IMG/VR virus record: IMGVR_UViG_3300023179_000006
Location: 1-33,871 of that record
Strand: one strand, 5' to 3'
DNA length: 33,871 nt
Source: a virus
Under the pieces are notes generated by a model, which did not search any database, was not told where the DNA came from, and saw only the letters and a list, made by a program, of their open reading frames with translations. The translations under genes were made by a program, and so were the position numbers. This document shows, piece by piece, positions 8,651 to 14,565 of this stretch (its first letter is position 1; each line of letters opens with the position of its first letter).

Positions 8651-8784
8651 TAGTCAGGACAGGATTCGAACCTATAACGCAAGTTATTAGGAGTAGTAAT
8701 ACTCTACATTCAACTGACTGAGCAGTTCCTCTCATTACCTTGCAAACTTGTAGTAGTTGCGTCTACCAATTTCGCCACCTGACT
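8651..8784 (-). tRNA. Aberrant tRNA-Leu-like element, 134 nt, no clean anticodon arm
   Basis: The ends form a tRNA. A perfect 7-bp acceptor stem joins AGTCAGG (8784-8778) to CCTGACT (8658-8652) with discriminator A at 8651. The D arm is leucine-like (TGGCGAAATTGGTAGACGC), and the T arm has the loop TTCGAAT with a 5-bp stem including one G-U. Between the D arm and T arm lie about 80 bases, where a normal tRNA-Leu has about 31, and I could not fold a standard anticodon arm plus variable arm. A possible 5-bp arm with 7-base loop (TATTA-CTACTCC-TAATA) would give anticodon ACT, but it has C at position 37. CCA is not encoded. It may carry a roughly 49-base insertion, be a chimera of two tRNAs, or be a decayed gene. 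Confidence 0.5.
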
Positions 8785-8837
8785 ATTTGCCGCCATATCC
8801 CTGACGGCTGGGTAATCATTGCTCGTATAAGTCAAAA

Positions 8838-9068
8838 CTAATCATCGTCACCTACAACTTCAGCTAATTCGCCTACAAAGAAATCACCACAATACGTTTT
8901 AAAAGGAATGTTATTTGCCTTCAGTGTTTCTTCAATATCACATTGACAAAGACAATAATCCATTTCAATTTTATACAAACTATGAGGCAAAAAGCCAAAG
9001 TGTTGTTTAAATTGACGTGGTGTTGTCAATTCTTTGAACCCCCTATTTATCAATATGATTGTGCACAT
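8838..9068 (-). CDS. Small hypothetical protein
   Basis: This 76-residue, acidic protein has no recognised family. It contains four cysteines, two of them in CLCQC, and ends GELAEVVGDDD. The gene is AT-richer than its neighbours and overlaps the preceding small gene by 26 bases, so its true start may lie further downstream. It is the last protein gene before the tRNA-like element and the block terminator. It could be a cargo gene acquired separately. Its coding status is likely but not certain. Confidence 0.5.
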   Translation of the reverse strand: MCTIILINRGFKELTTPRQFKQHFGFLPHSLYKIEMDYCLCQCDIEETLKANNIPFKTYCGDFFVGELAEVVGDDD

Positions 9069-9228
9069 ATCGGCAATTTGACCCTCGCGGACATTTATAA
9101 AATCCTTTTAATTTTAGCTCTAAAATGTTAATTCCTTTCAGCGTAAAATACGATTGTGGAAATGGTTGCGAATCCATTTGTTTTTTCAGAAAAGCAATTT
9201 TTTCTGCGCAACTATCACATTTTTTCAT
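9043..9228 (-). CDS. Small cysteine-rich hypothetical protein, possible zinc ribbon
   Basis: This 61-residue basic protein starts MKKCDSCAEKIAFLKKQ and later has KCPRGSNCRY. Two pairs of cysteines (CxxC near the N-terminus and CxxxxxC near the C-terminus) could bind zinc. It sits in the AT-rich small-gene cluster and overlaps the next gene by 26 bases. No family is recognised. A small zinc-binding regulator or host-takeover peptide is possible but not shown. Confidence 0.5.
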   Translation of the reverse strand: MKKCDSCAEKIAFLKKQMDSQPFPQSYFTLKGINILELKLKGFYKCPRGSNCRYVHNHIDK

Positions 9229-9263
9229 TACTCATCCTCCTCCTTAAAGGAACGCCCGGGTAA

Positions 9264-9470
9264 TCACTCCTCTTGGTATAAATCCAAATCCGTCACCGCT
9301 TCGCCTTCCCGTTCAAGCAGCGTGAGTTCCTCTGGCCTCATGGCCATCTGGCCGTTGCCGAGGTGAACCCACACAATCTGATACTTTACATTGACCTTTG
9401 TTACCGTGCCGCGCATATTGAAACAGTCCTGCACGAGGTCGCCGGGTTGGTAGAATTCCGCGCCTTTCAT
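9264..9470 (-). CDS. Small SH3-like hypothetical protein
   Basis: This 68-residue acidic protein has the pattern FYQPGDLVQDCFNMRGTV followed by IVWVHLGNGQ. It resembles small SH3-like or YjhX/KOW-type barrels that are common as phage accessory proteins. It overlaps the upstream gene by four bases (ATGA at 9467-9470), so the two are probably translated together. There is no catalytic motif. The fold suggestion is from pattern only. Confidence 0.6.
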   Translation of the reverse strand: MKGAEFYQPGDLVQDCFNMRGTVTKVNVKYQIVWVHLGNGQMAMRPEELTLLEREGEAVTDLDLYQEE

Positions 9471-9913
9471 AGTCCCTTCAATGCAATTATATCCGAACCC
9501 GGTGTGTACTTCGCGCCATCCAACAATTCGCCATCCTCACTTACCATTGCCGCGCCGAACTTTGCCGCCGCCTGCGCTGCCGCCTTTGCCCGTTCCTCGA
9601 TGGATTGCAAGGTTGCCTTTGCCTCGTTCCACGCCTGCACGCCTTTGAAGTCCCATCGGCCTGCGGCTGCTTTCTTTTCGATTGTCGCGCCGAAGTAGCT
9701 AAATGTTTTTTCGTGCCATTGTCCTGACTGCTCGATGGCATAGGGCTTAACCTCGTCTTTGAGTTGGTCAAGCATTTTGCTGATGCGAGAAAGGGTGATG
9801 TACGTTGCCAGCGCGTCAATGCTGCCTTCGCGCCATGCGTTCGCCAGTTCTATGAGCCGCTCCATTACGGGCAGCCCTGCGGCGAAGTGTTCTAATTGTT
9901 CTGTGTTATTCAT
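9467..9913 (-). CDS. Hypothetical early phage protein, mostly helical
   Basis: I chose the ATG at 9913 (148 residues) over the in-frame ATG ten codons upstream. It is preceded by TTTAACACC, the same context seen before the 19163 gene. The protein is helical. Its middle (DQLKDEVKPYAIEQSGQWHEK, quoted in part) and a GRWDF motif recall phage proteins that accompany recombination and replication genes in many siphophages. The last third is alanine-rich. The specific function is unknown. It is followed by the SH3-like gene with an ATGA overlap. Confidence 0.6.
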   Translation of the reverse strand: MNNTEQLEHFAAGLPVMERLIELANAWREGSIDALATYITLSRISKMLDQLKDEVKPYAIEQSGQWHEKTFSYFGATIEKKAAAGRWDFKGVQAWNEAKATLQSIEERAKAAAQAAAKFGAAMVSEDGELLDGAKYTPGSDIIALKGL

Positions 9914-9917
9914 GGTG

Positions 9918-10130
9918 TTAAATGGTTTCGTAAAGTTCGTCAACTACAACAATTTTATCAAATACCTTTTTAATCTTCCGCAAATCTTTCATGTTGGTTT
10001 GATTTCTAATTTGGTGCTCAATGAAAACTATGTGACAATACAAATTTTTCATGTACAATCTGCGCTTACGTTCCTGCGCACGCTTTGGGGTCAATAATTG
10101 ACCATCAATTTTGATTAGTTTTTGTGTCAT
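9918..10130 (-). CDS. Small basic hypothetical protein, nearly leaderless
   Basis: The ATG at 10130 (70 residues, MTQKLIKIDGQLLTPKRAQ) lies seven bases after the minus-7 element of promoter P3. The expected transcript begins at or within a few bases of the start codon. The protein is strongly basic and mostly helical, with KRAQERKRRLYMKN, so nucleic-acid binding is plausible. No family is recognised. An in-frame ATG 13 codons upstream lies within the promoter and is unlikely to be used. Confidence 0.55.
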   Translation of the reverse strand: MTQKLIKIDGQLLTPKRAQERKRRLYMKNLYCHIVFIEHQIRNQTNMKDLRKIKKVFDKIVVVDELYETI

Positions 10131-10137
10131 GGTGCTG

Positions 10138-10170
10138 CAAATATAATCATTTCCCACAATACCGCGCAAC
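10138..10170 (-). promoter_or_regulatory. Bacteroidota-type promoter P3
   Basis: TATATTTG (10145-10138) fits the TAnnTTTG minus-7 consensus of Bacteroidota. Twenty-one bases upstream is GTTG, a weak match to the TTTG minus-33 element, and A/T tracts lie just beyond. It would re-initiate transcription for the small genes after the glycosyltransferase. The start codon at 10130 is so close that the messenger would be almost leaderless. Confidence 0.55.
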
Positions 10171-10179
10171 TATGCACAA

Positions 10180-11205
10180 TTATTTTTTTACAAGAACTTC
10201 AGTCAGCACCGCTATCCTGTCAAGGTTCACCTTATGCAGGTCACCTTCGTGTTCAAGATACGCCGCGTTGGGCCGTCCGTCTAACTTGCCCTTATACGCC
10301 TCATATAATCGTGCCTTCCATTCCTTAATGCCGGAGGCCGTGTAAACACCTTGCGAGGGGTGGTCATGATACGGGCCGAAGTTGGATGCAATGACAGGCA
10401 GCGAATAGCAGCCGGCCTCTTTTACCTTCAGGTCGGACTTGCAATTGTTGAACTGCGATGCAACAAGCGGGGCAAGTACCACGTCCAATCGGGAAAGGTA
10501 AATACCGTATTGCGATGGGTGAACGCCGGGGCGAAGTTTCAGCCAATCAGGATGCCCGACCGGAGCAACGTCATTCCCTACCGCCGTCCATTCAGGGTCT
10601 TTTTCATCATAGCCGCAAATGTTGTACTCGCTTCCCGTTTCTTCGCAGAACTCGCGGACCGCCTGTGAAATGGTGAATAGGTCATAGCGATGCGACCTGC
10701 TTCCCACAAACCCCACCCGAAATTTATCGCCCGGCTGCTTTTCTTGATTCCATTGCAGCTCCGTAAGGTTGAGCGCGTTCGGGATGGTGTATATATTTCG
10801 ATTCACCTTGTACGCCTGTTCGCGCAATCGGTCATTTTCAACAATCACGGCATCCGCGTGATACAACGCTTCCTGCACCTTGGCAGCAAGTCCGCGCCGC
10901 TTCCATTCATCCACGGCAGGGTTATAGCGGTTCAACATCCAGTAGTCGTCTATGTCAACTATAAAGGGGATGCCGCGTGTATTGAGGATGTCAATGATTT
11001 GCATCTGAGGCTCGGCAAGTGTACCGTTCCACATCACAAGGTCATATTTACTCAGGTCAGGCAATGGTCGGTACTTGCCTTGCTCATCCCGTGGTGTCCA
11101 AATGTCAATTTGCGCGAAGCCGCGTATCTGCAAGTCATGGAGGGGTGCGTATAAGCGATGGTAACTGATACCGCTCATGCCGTTGAGTATGCCTAAAATG
11201 TTCAT
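10180..11205 (-). CDS. GT-B fold glycosyltransferase (GT4-like)
   Basis: This 341-residue protein starts MNILGILNGMSGISYHRLYAPL, a Rossmann strand and loop typical of GT-B enzymes. VDIDDYWMLNRYNPAV resembles the conserved region after the first domain. FRVGFVGSRSHRYDLF begins the nucleotide-sugar domain, and KVKEAGCYSLPVIASNFGPYHDH corresponds to the acidic ExxxxxxxE region that holds the donor. It would transfer a sugar from an activated donor. The target could be host surface glycan, phage virion or modified DNA; nothing here decides. It lies at the end of a cluster that also holds a second glycosyltransferase and a methyltransferase. It starts by an ATGA overlap with its upstream neighbour. 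Confidence 0.8.
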   Translation of the reverse strand: MNILGILNGMSGISYHRLYAPLHDLQIRGFAQIDIWTPRDEQGKYRPLPDLSKYDLVMWNGTLAEPQMQIIDILNTRGIPFIVDIDDYWMLNRYNPAVDEWKRRGLAAKVQEALYHADAVIVENDRLREQAYKVNRNIYTIPNALNLTELQWNQEKQPGDKFRVGFVGSRSHRYDLFTISQAVREFCEETGSEYNICGYDEKDPEWTAVGNDVAPVGHPDWLKLRPGVHPSQYGIYLSRLDVVLAPLVASQFNNCKSDLKVKEAGCYSLPVIASNFGPYHDHPSQGVYTASGIKEWKARLYEAYKGKLDGRPNAAYLEHEGDLHKVNLDRIAVLTEVLVKK

Positions 11206-11558
11206 GTTAGTTTACTTTTAAAATGCTCAATAAGCCGTTCCATGTGGTGTTCGTAAAAGGACGCGAAAGACCCGAAGCTTTGTGCGTCCTGCTCATAATT
11301 CCGATACAACACACCGCGCAGCCGTGAACCCGGTGTTTTGCCGCCCGCCTCTGGGTCTGCCTTCAGTTGCTCCAGTAGCTGTTCTTCTTCGCCGCTGAAG
11401 TATTCCGGCTTGATTGCAACGTATGCAAGTTGGTGATTCAAAGTAAGTAGGGCCGCCGCTTTATCCACGGGCAACTCCTGCGTGCCTAATGTTATTTTCC
11501 ACGTCCTGTCTTTGCGCGTGGTAACGCCTTCAATAGTTGCCGGAAGTATTATCATCAA
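11202..11558 (-). CDS. Hypothetical early protein
   Basis: This 118-residue protein starts MMIILPATIEGVTTRKDRT. The first 50 residues look like a small beta barrel, with WKITLGTQELP and AYVAIKPEYFS, and the rest is helical (SRLRGVLYRNYEQD, FYEHHMERLIEHFKSKL). Similar proteins occur beside recombination or packaging genes in Bacteroidota phages, but I know of no assigned function. It overlaps the DUF3310 gene upstream by 29 bases and the glycosyltransferase by four. Confidence 0.65.
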   Translation of the reverse strand: MMIILPATIEGVTTRKDRTWKITLGTQELPVDKAAALLTLNHQLAYVAIKPEYFSGEEEQLLEQLKADPEAGGKTPGSRLRGVLYRNYEQDAQSFGSFASFYEHHMERLIEHFKSKLT

Positions 11559-11745
11559 TCAGCCAATTAAGGTAAACACGGGCTTTCTCCAAATCCTGCA
11601 CACCGCCTTTCTTCTCATACCGCCATAGATATTTCATGACATTGCCTTTCAAGTAACCGCGATATCCAACGGGCGACAGACTGGCTTTGATTGCCTCGAT
11701 GCACTCCACCGCGCCTTTGTAGTGATCAGGGTCGTGTGCGCTCAT
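11530..11745 (-). CDS. DUF3310 family protein
   Basis: This 71-residue protein carries the DUF3310 pattern: HY at the start of the domain (DPDHYKGAVECIEAIKA), then GYLKGNVMKYLWRYEKKGG, then DLEKARVYLNWLI. DUF3310 proteins are common in tailed phages, alone or fused to nucleotide-metabolism domains. A role in nucleotide metabolism has been suggested but is not proven. It lies directly behind the small terminase gene (ATGA overlap at 11742-11745), probably in one polycistronic messenger. Confidence 0.85.
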   Translation of the reverse strand: MSAHDPDHYKGAVECIEAIKASLSPVGYRGYLKGNVMKYLWRYEKKGGVQDLEKARVYLNWLIDDNTSGNY

Positions 11746-12140
11746 GAGGTCAGGTTCATTGTAACGGTGATTTCCCCTTCATGCTCGATGGTGGTTTTAT
11801 CTTTCCACCCGTGGTTGCACTTCAGGTCAAAGATTATTCCCGTGGTGTTGCCGTTGCCTTGCAGCAGGTGATACGCCTTGCGCTGTGCGATTGTTTCCTT
11901 AATGGTTTTTATAGTCGCAAAAAATTCTTCTTTCTCTTCCATCAGTCGCAGCGTTTCAGTAACAATTTTCAACTGATAGCAGAAATCACCCAGCGTTGGG
12001 ATGATGGGCCAAGGCACGGTGGTAAGGCCTCCTTTGTTGTTCAGCACTTCCTTAGTGGCATTGTCGCAGCTTTGTATGTATTCATCAAAAGCCGTTTGCA
12101 AATGCTCGGGAGTTTCAATTTTTATCGGTCTTCCTCTCAT
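11742..12140 (-). CDS. Terminase small subunit (gp3-like DNA-packaging protein)
   Basis: This 132-residue protein starts MRGRPIKIETPEHLQTAFDE, like small terminases that open with a GRP motif and helical DNA-binding domain. The end has IIFDLKCNHGWKDKTTIEH, the typical FxLKNxxGWKDK signature of the gp3-type family. It recognises phage DNA and loads the large subunit. Unusually it lies far from the large terminase (31320-32504), in the early minus-strand block, and on the other strand. It overlaps the HNH gene by 26 bases, in line with the frequent HNH-terminase association. Confidence 0.8.
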   Translation of the reverse strand: MRGRPIKIETPEHLQTAFDEYIQSCDNATKEVLNNKGGLTTVPWPIIPTLGDFCYQLKIVTETLRLMEEKEEFFATIKTIKETIAQRKAYHLLQGNGNTTGIIFDLKCNHGWKDKTTIEHEGEITVTMNLTS

Positions 12141-12387
12141 GTAGTTTGGTGTTTACGATTTGTCTAAGATATTCCTTTGATAATCCCGTGCCAAAGTCAG
12201 CTTCATGATGGCAGCCTCGACACAGGGCGATAAGGTTTTCGGGATTGTCCCGTAGTTTGCTCCCGCCCATCCCCCTTGCCTGTATGTGGTGGATGTCAAC
12301 CGCCGGGGCGTGGCAGACTTCGCAGGGGATAAAATCGGTTTGTGTGAGGTTGCGTGCTTCAAGGTAAATGCGCTTGTAAGGTTTCAC
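12115..12387 (-). CDS. HNH endonuclease
   Basis: This 90-residue protein has a complete HNH zinc finger. CEVC (22-25) and CRGC (56-59) supply the zinc ligands. DIHH (31-34) holds the catalytic histidine, N51 is the middle residue and HH (60-61) the last. HNH nucleases of this size act in DNA packaging with the terminase in several phages, or as homing nucleases. The position directly before the small terminase favours the packaging role. It begins with an ATGA overlap after the methyltransferase gene. Confidence 0.85.
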   Translation of the reverse strand: MKPYKRIYLEARNLTQTDFIPCEVCHAPAVDIHHIQARGMGGSKLRDNPENLIALCRGCHHEADFGTGLSKEYLRQIVNTKLHERKTDKN

Positions 12388-12938
12388 TTTTCAATTATCA
12401 CCTCGATTGAAAACTCCCCGTTGTTGTGTTCCTCCGGCAGGTGGGCATTCGTGGCCGTGTCAATTACTCGCAATTCGTAATCAAAGGGCCATTGGAAGGC
12501 AGCGTGCAATAATCCCACCACGCTGAACGTGTGTGGCGGTTCGCAGGCAAAGGGTAGGTAAAAATACTTGTGGTCAGCGTTCCACCGTGAAGGAAGCGTT
12601 TTCTTCCGCTCGTATAAATCGCGATGTGGCACGCTGATGATGATGTTACCGCCCTTCTTGCATATTCGATACCAATTGCGTAGGGCCGTCACGGGGTCGT
12701 TGAGGTGTTCAAGAACGTGCGAAGCATAGACATAGTCGAAAGTGTTGTCTGGATAAACCTCCATTGTGGTCGCGTCACAAATATCCTTGTCATGCTGCAC
12801 CGCGTCCGGGCTGATGGTGTCCTGCCCATCGTGGGTATCAATGCGCCCGCAGCCGATGTCAATGCCATACCCTTTGATGTACTTCTCAAAGAAGCCATCT
12901 TGGAAACGTCGTGTATATGCTTTGCGTGTTTCTGCCAT
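12384..12938 (-). CDS. Class I SAM-dependent methyltransferase
   Basis: I chose the ATG at 12938 (184 residues), because it forms a TAATG overlap with the upstream stop; an in-frame ATG 16 codons earlier lies inside that gene. Residues about 23-31 are GYGIDIGCG, the SAM-binding motif I. FDYVYASHVLEHLNDP is the motif IV region of the Methyltransf_11 type, and GGNIIISVPH follows. This group methylates small molecules or glycans more often than DNA. Lying between two glycosyltransferases, it may modify a sugar or its carrier. The substrate cannot be read from the sequence. Confidence 0.8.
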   Translation of the reverse strand: MAETRKAYTRRFQDGFFEKYIKGYGIDIGCGRIDTHDGQDTISPDAVQHDKDICDATTMEVYPDNTFDYVYASHVLEHLNDPVTALRNWYRICKKGGNIIISVPHRDLYERKKTLPSRWNADHKYFYLPFACEPPHTFSVVGLLHAAFQWPFDYELRVIDTATNAHLPEEHNNGEFSIEVIIEK

Positions 12939-13720
12939 TAACTCGGGTTTATTACAATGTCCTGTTCCTCTTTTTGCATCCTGCACAATCGGTCAACGTG
13001 CCACTTCATGTTTTCGTTGTTGTAAACGATACCCCAATTATCCCCGGTGCTTACCACGTTCGGGCAGTACGGCGAAAGTTCCAACACGCGCGGCAAGTCG
13101 AATATCTCAGCCACAGCAAAGGGTGAAGATTGGTTTCCGAAGTGCATGAGGCCGTTAGCCATTAATTGCGCCATTTCCAGAAAGTCATCGGTATTAACGT
13201 GATTTGATTTCGGGCAGAGTTTAGCGAACTTCTCAAACTCTTGATTCACACCAATAAAAAACACATCATACGGCTGATCCTCAAGCATTGCCCACTTAGC
13301 ATCCCCTCCCGCCGCGTTGTTTCGGTATCGTTCCGAAAGATTGACGGTGATGTATGGGCTATTCATCCGGCTCATACGAAATGCAGGCCCGGGTCGCAAT
13401 TCAGGGTAAACGGCCATAATCCAACGGCGAATATCGTAACCACTCAGGTTTATGCGTTCTTCCCGGAATAGATCTAAATTGTAGTCAACTTGCTGCCCTT
13501 GCCATACCTCACACTTGATGCCGCAGTATTCCACCAAGGGCGTGAGCATTTCGCAAATCTTTTCATTCAGCATCACACCTCCGCCCGGATGGGTCAGGCC
13601 CACTGCGTATTGTGCCGGGCGGTCGGGGTTCAGGTATAACGTGCCGCCGCCATTTGCTTTAATCGTTGGAAGGCTGTAAATCACATCTCCCGCGTTCCCG
13701 CTGTGTAGGTAGGTCTTCAT
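12938..13720 (-). CDS. Glycosyltransferase, GT9/heptosyltransferase-like
   Basis: This 260-residue protein starts MKTYLHSGNAGDVIYSLPT, the N-terminal loop of heptosyltransferase-like GT-B enzymes (H-S-G-x-x-G-D-x-I-x-S-L). The C-terminal half has a FGNQSSPFAVAEIFDLPRV segment that fits the site at which such enzymes hold the nucleotide, since GT9 members have a G-x-D/N-S-G/S-P-x-H/A-x-A pattern there. It lies between a small gene (ATGA) and the methyltransferase (TAATG), so co-translation is likely. The acceptor is unknown. Similar short versions are frequent in uncultured phages. Confidence 0.75.
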   Translation of the reverse strand: MKTYLHSGNAGDVIYSLPTIKANGGGTLYLNPDRPAQYAVGLTHPGGGVMLNEKICEMLTPLVEYCGIKCEVWQGQQVDYNLDLFREERINLSGYDIRRWIMAVYPELRPGPAFRMSRMNSPYITVNLSERYRNNAAGGDAKWAMLEDQPYDVFFIGVNQEFEKFAKLCPKSNHVNTDDFLEMAQLMANGLMHFGNQSSPFAVAEIFDLPRVLELSPYCPNVVSTGDNWGIVYNNENMKWHVDRLCRMQKEEQDIVINPS

Positions 13721-13920
13721 GCGTTGTACAGGTTTTCCAGTTGCCGCATCGCCTCAATCCTGCATGAAGGGCAGGTGCTCAGGGTGCGCCCAAGAAGAAC
13801 GTACGCCAGTTTTTCGATAACCGCGTTTTCCGCTCCATCAAATGTCCACACTAATGTACGTTTGTACTGTTTCCATTTTGGAAATAGTTGCGCAAATTGT
13901 GCCTTTTGTTCGGCGTTCAT
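13717..13920 (-). CDS. Small hypothetical protein with CPSC motif
   Basis: This 67-residue helical protein starts MNAEQKAQFAQLFPKWKQY and has CPSCRIEAMRQLENLY near its end. The CxxC could be a redox or zinc site. It overlaps neighbours on both sides by ATGA, so it is part of the same operon as the glycosyltransferase. No family is recognised. Small proteins ending in TCPSCR-type motifs occur in phages next to glycan genes, but no role is assigned. Confidence 0.6.
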   Translation of the reverse strand: MNAEQKAQFAQLFPKWKQYKRTLVWTFDGAENAVIEKLAYVLLGRTLSTCPSCRIEAMRQLENLYNA

Positions 13921-14141
13921 TCGTTGTCCTTTTTCAGGTGCTTACTTTCTTTGCGAAAATTATTAATCGCTGCTAAGTAATTAGGTGAAAAGTATTGGAA
14001 GTAGTCATTCTTCGTTGTCCAATGGATGTCGAACGGCGTTCGGGTTTCCGTCCTGTAGTAACGGGCAATGGTGATGCCGTCGCTGATTCTGTTCCCCCAA
14101 AAGGCGCAGATAGTGCCTTCTGGTACTTCGTTTCGGTACAT
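13917..14141 (-). CDS. Small hypothetical protein
   Basis: The ATG at 14141 (74 residues, MYRNEVPEGTICAFWGNRI) forms a TAATG overlap with the stop of the upstream membrane protein. This favours it over a longer in-frame version that would overlap that gene by 120 bases. The protein has many aromatic residues (Tyr, Phe, Trp) and a basic C-terminus (RKESKHLKKDNE). No family is recognised. It is co-transcribed with the small membrane protein and the glycosyltransferases. Confidence 0.55.
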   Translation of the reverse strand: MYRNEVPEGTICAFWGNRISDGITIARYYRTETRTPFDIHWTTKNDYFQYFSPNYLAAINNFRKESKHLKKDNE

Positions 14142-14374
14142 TAGTATAGGGTTTTGTGAATAAGTTGAGCAAAAATAGGGCCAAGGCCGGCGTACACCGG
14201 ATTGCCACCCATCATAGCAATTACAATCAGGGAAATCCAAAAGGAAAGGCACACAGGGCAACGGAATACCTTGTAGCCGCTGAACGGGCCGAGGCTATCC
14301 ATCTGGTTATTCAGGCCGAAAGGCACAGATGCGCCGGCGATGGATAGGATGGCGAGGAATATTGCTATGTTCAT
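14141..14374 (-). CDS. Small membrane protein with FRCPVCLSFW motif (DUF1360-like)
   Basis: This 77-residue protein has hydrophobic segments at about 2-20 and 45-65. Between them is VFRCPVCLSFWISL, the C-x-x-C-x-S-F-W pattern of DUF1360-like small membrane proteins found in phages and bacteria. The function of that family is not established. It overlaps the upstream gene by ATGA (14371-14374) and the downstream one by TAATG. Insertion in the inner membrane is expected. Confidence 0.65.
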   Translation of the reverse strand: MNIAIFLAILSIAGASVPFGLNNQMDSLGPFSGYKVFRCPVCLSFWISLIVIAMMGGNPVYAGLGPIFAQLIHKTLY

Positions 14375-14565
14375 TTTGCGTGGTTTTTAACGTAATAGGC
14401 AGCCGCTATTTTCTTTGCGCTCGTTGGGATGATTCCCACCTGTTCAAGTGCCGCCGCGTGGCTGCGCTCGATTAGCTGCCGTTCCAACTCATGCGCCTTC
14501 GCGATGTGCTTTTCGCCCGGGCCGCTGATGGGGTAAACTGAAAGTAGGTATTCTACTCCGGTCAT
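14371..14565 (-). CDS. Small helical hypothetical protein
   Basis: I chose the ATG at 14565 (64 residues, MTGVEYLLSVYPISGPGEK), because it overlaps the stop of the cytosine methyltransferase as ATGA. An ATG three codons upstream is less well placed. The protein is one long helical stretch (KAHELERQLIERSHAAALEQ) with a basic end. No family is recognised. TTATCTTTG just upstream resembles a minus-7 element, but no minus-33 partner is visible. Confidence 0.6.
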   Translation of the reverse strand: MTGVEYLLSVYPISGPGEKHIAKAHELERQLIERSHAAALEQVGIIPTSAKKIAAAYYVKNHAK

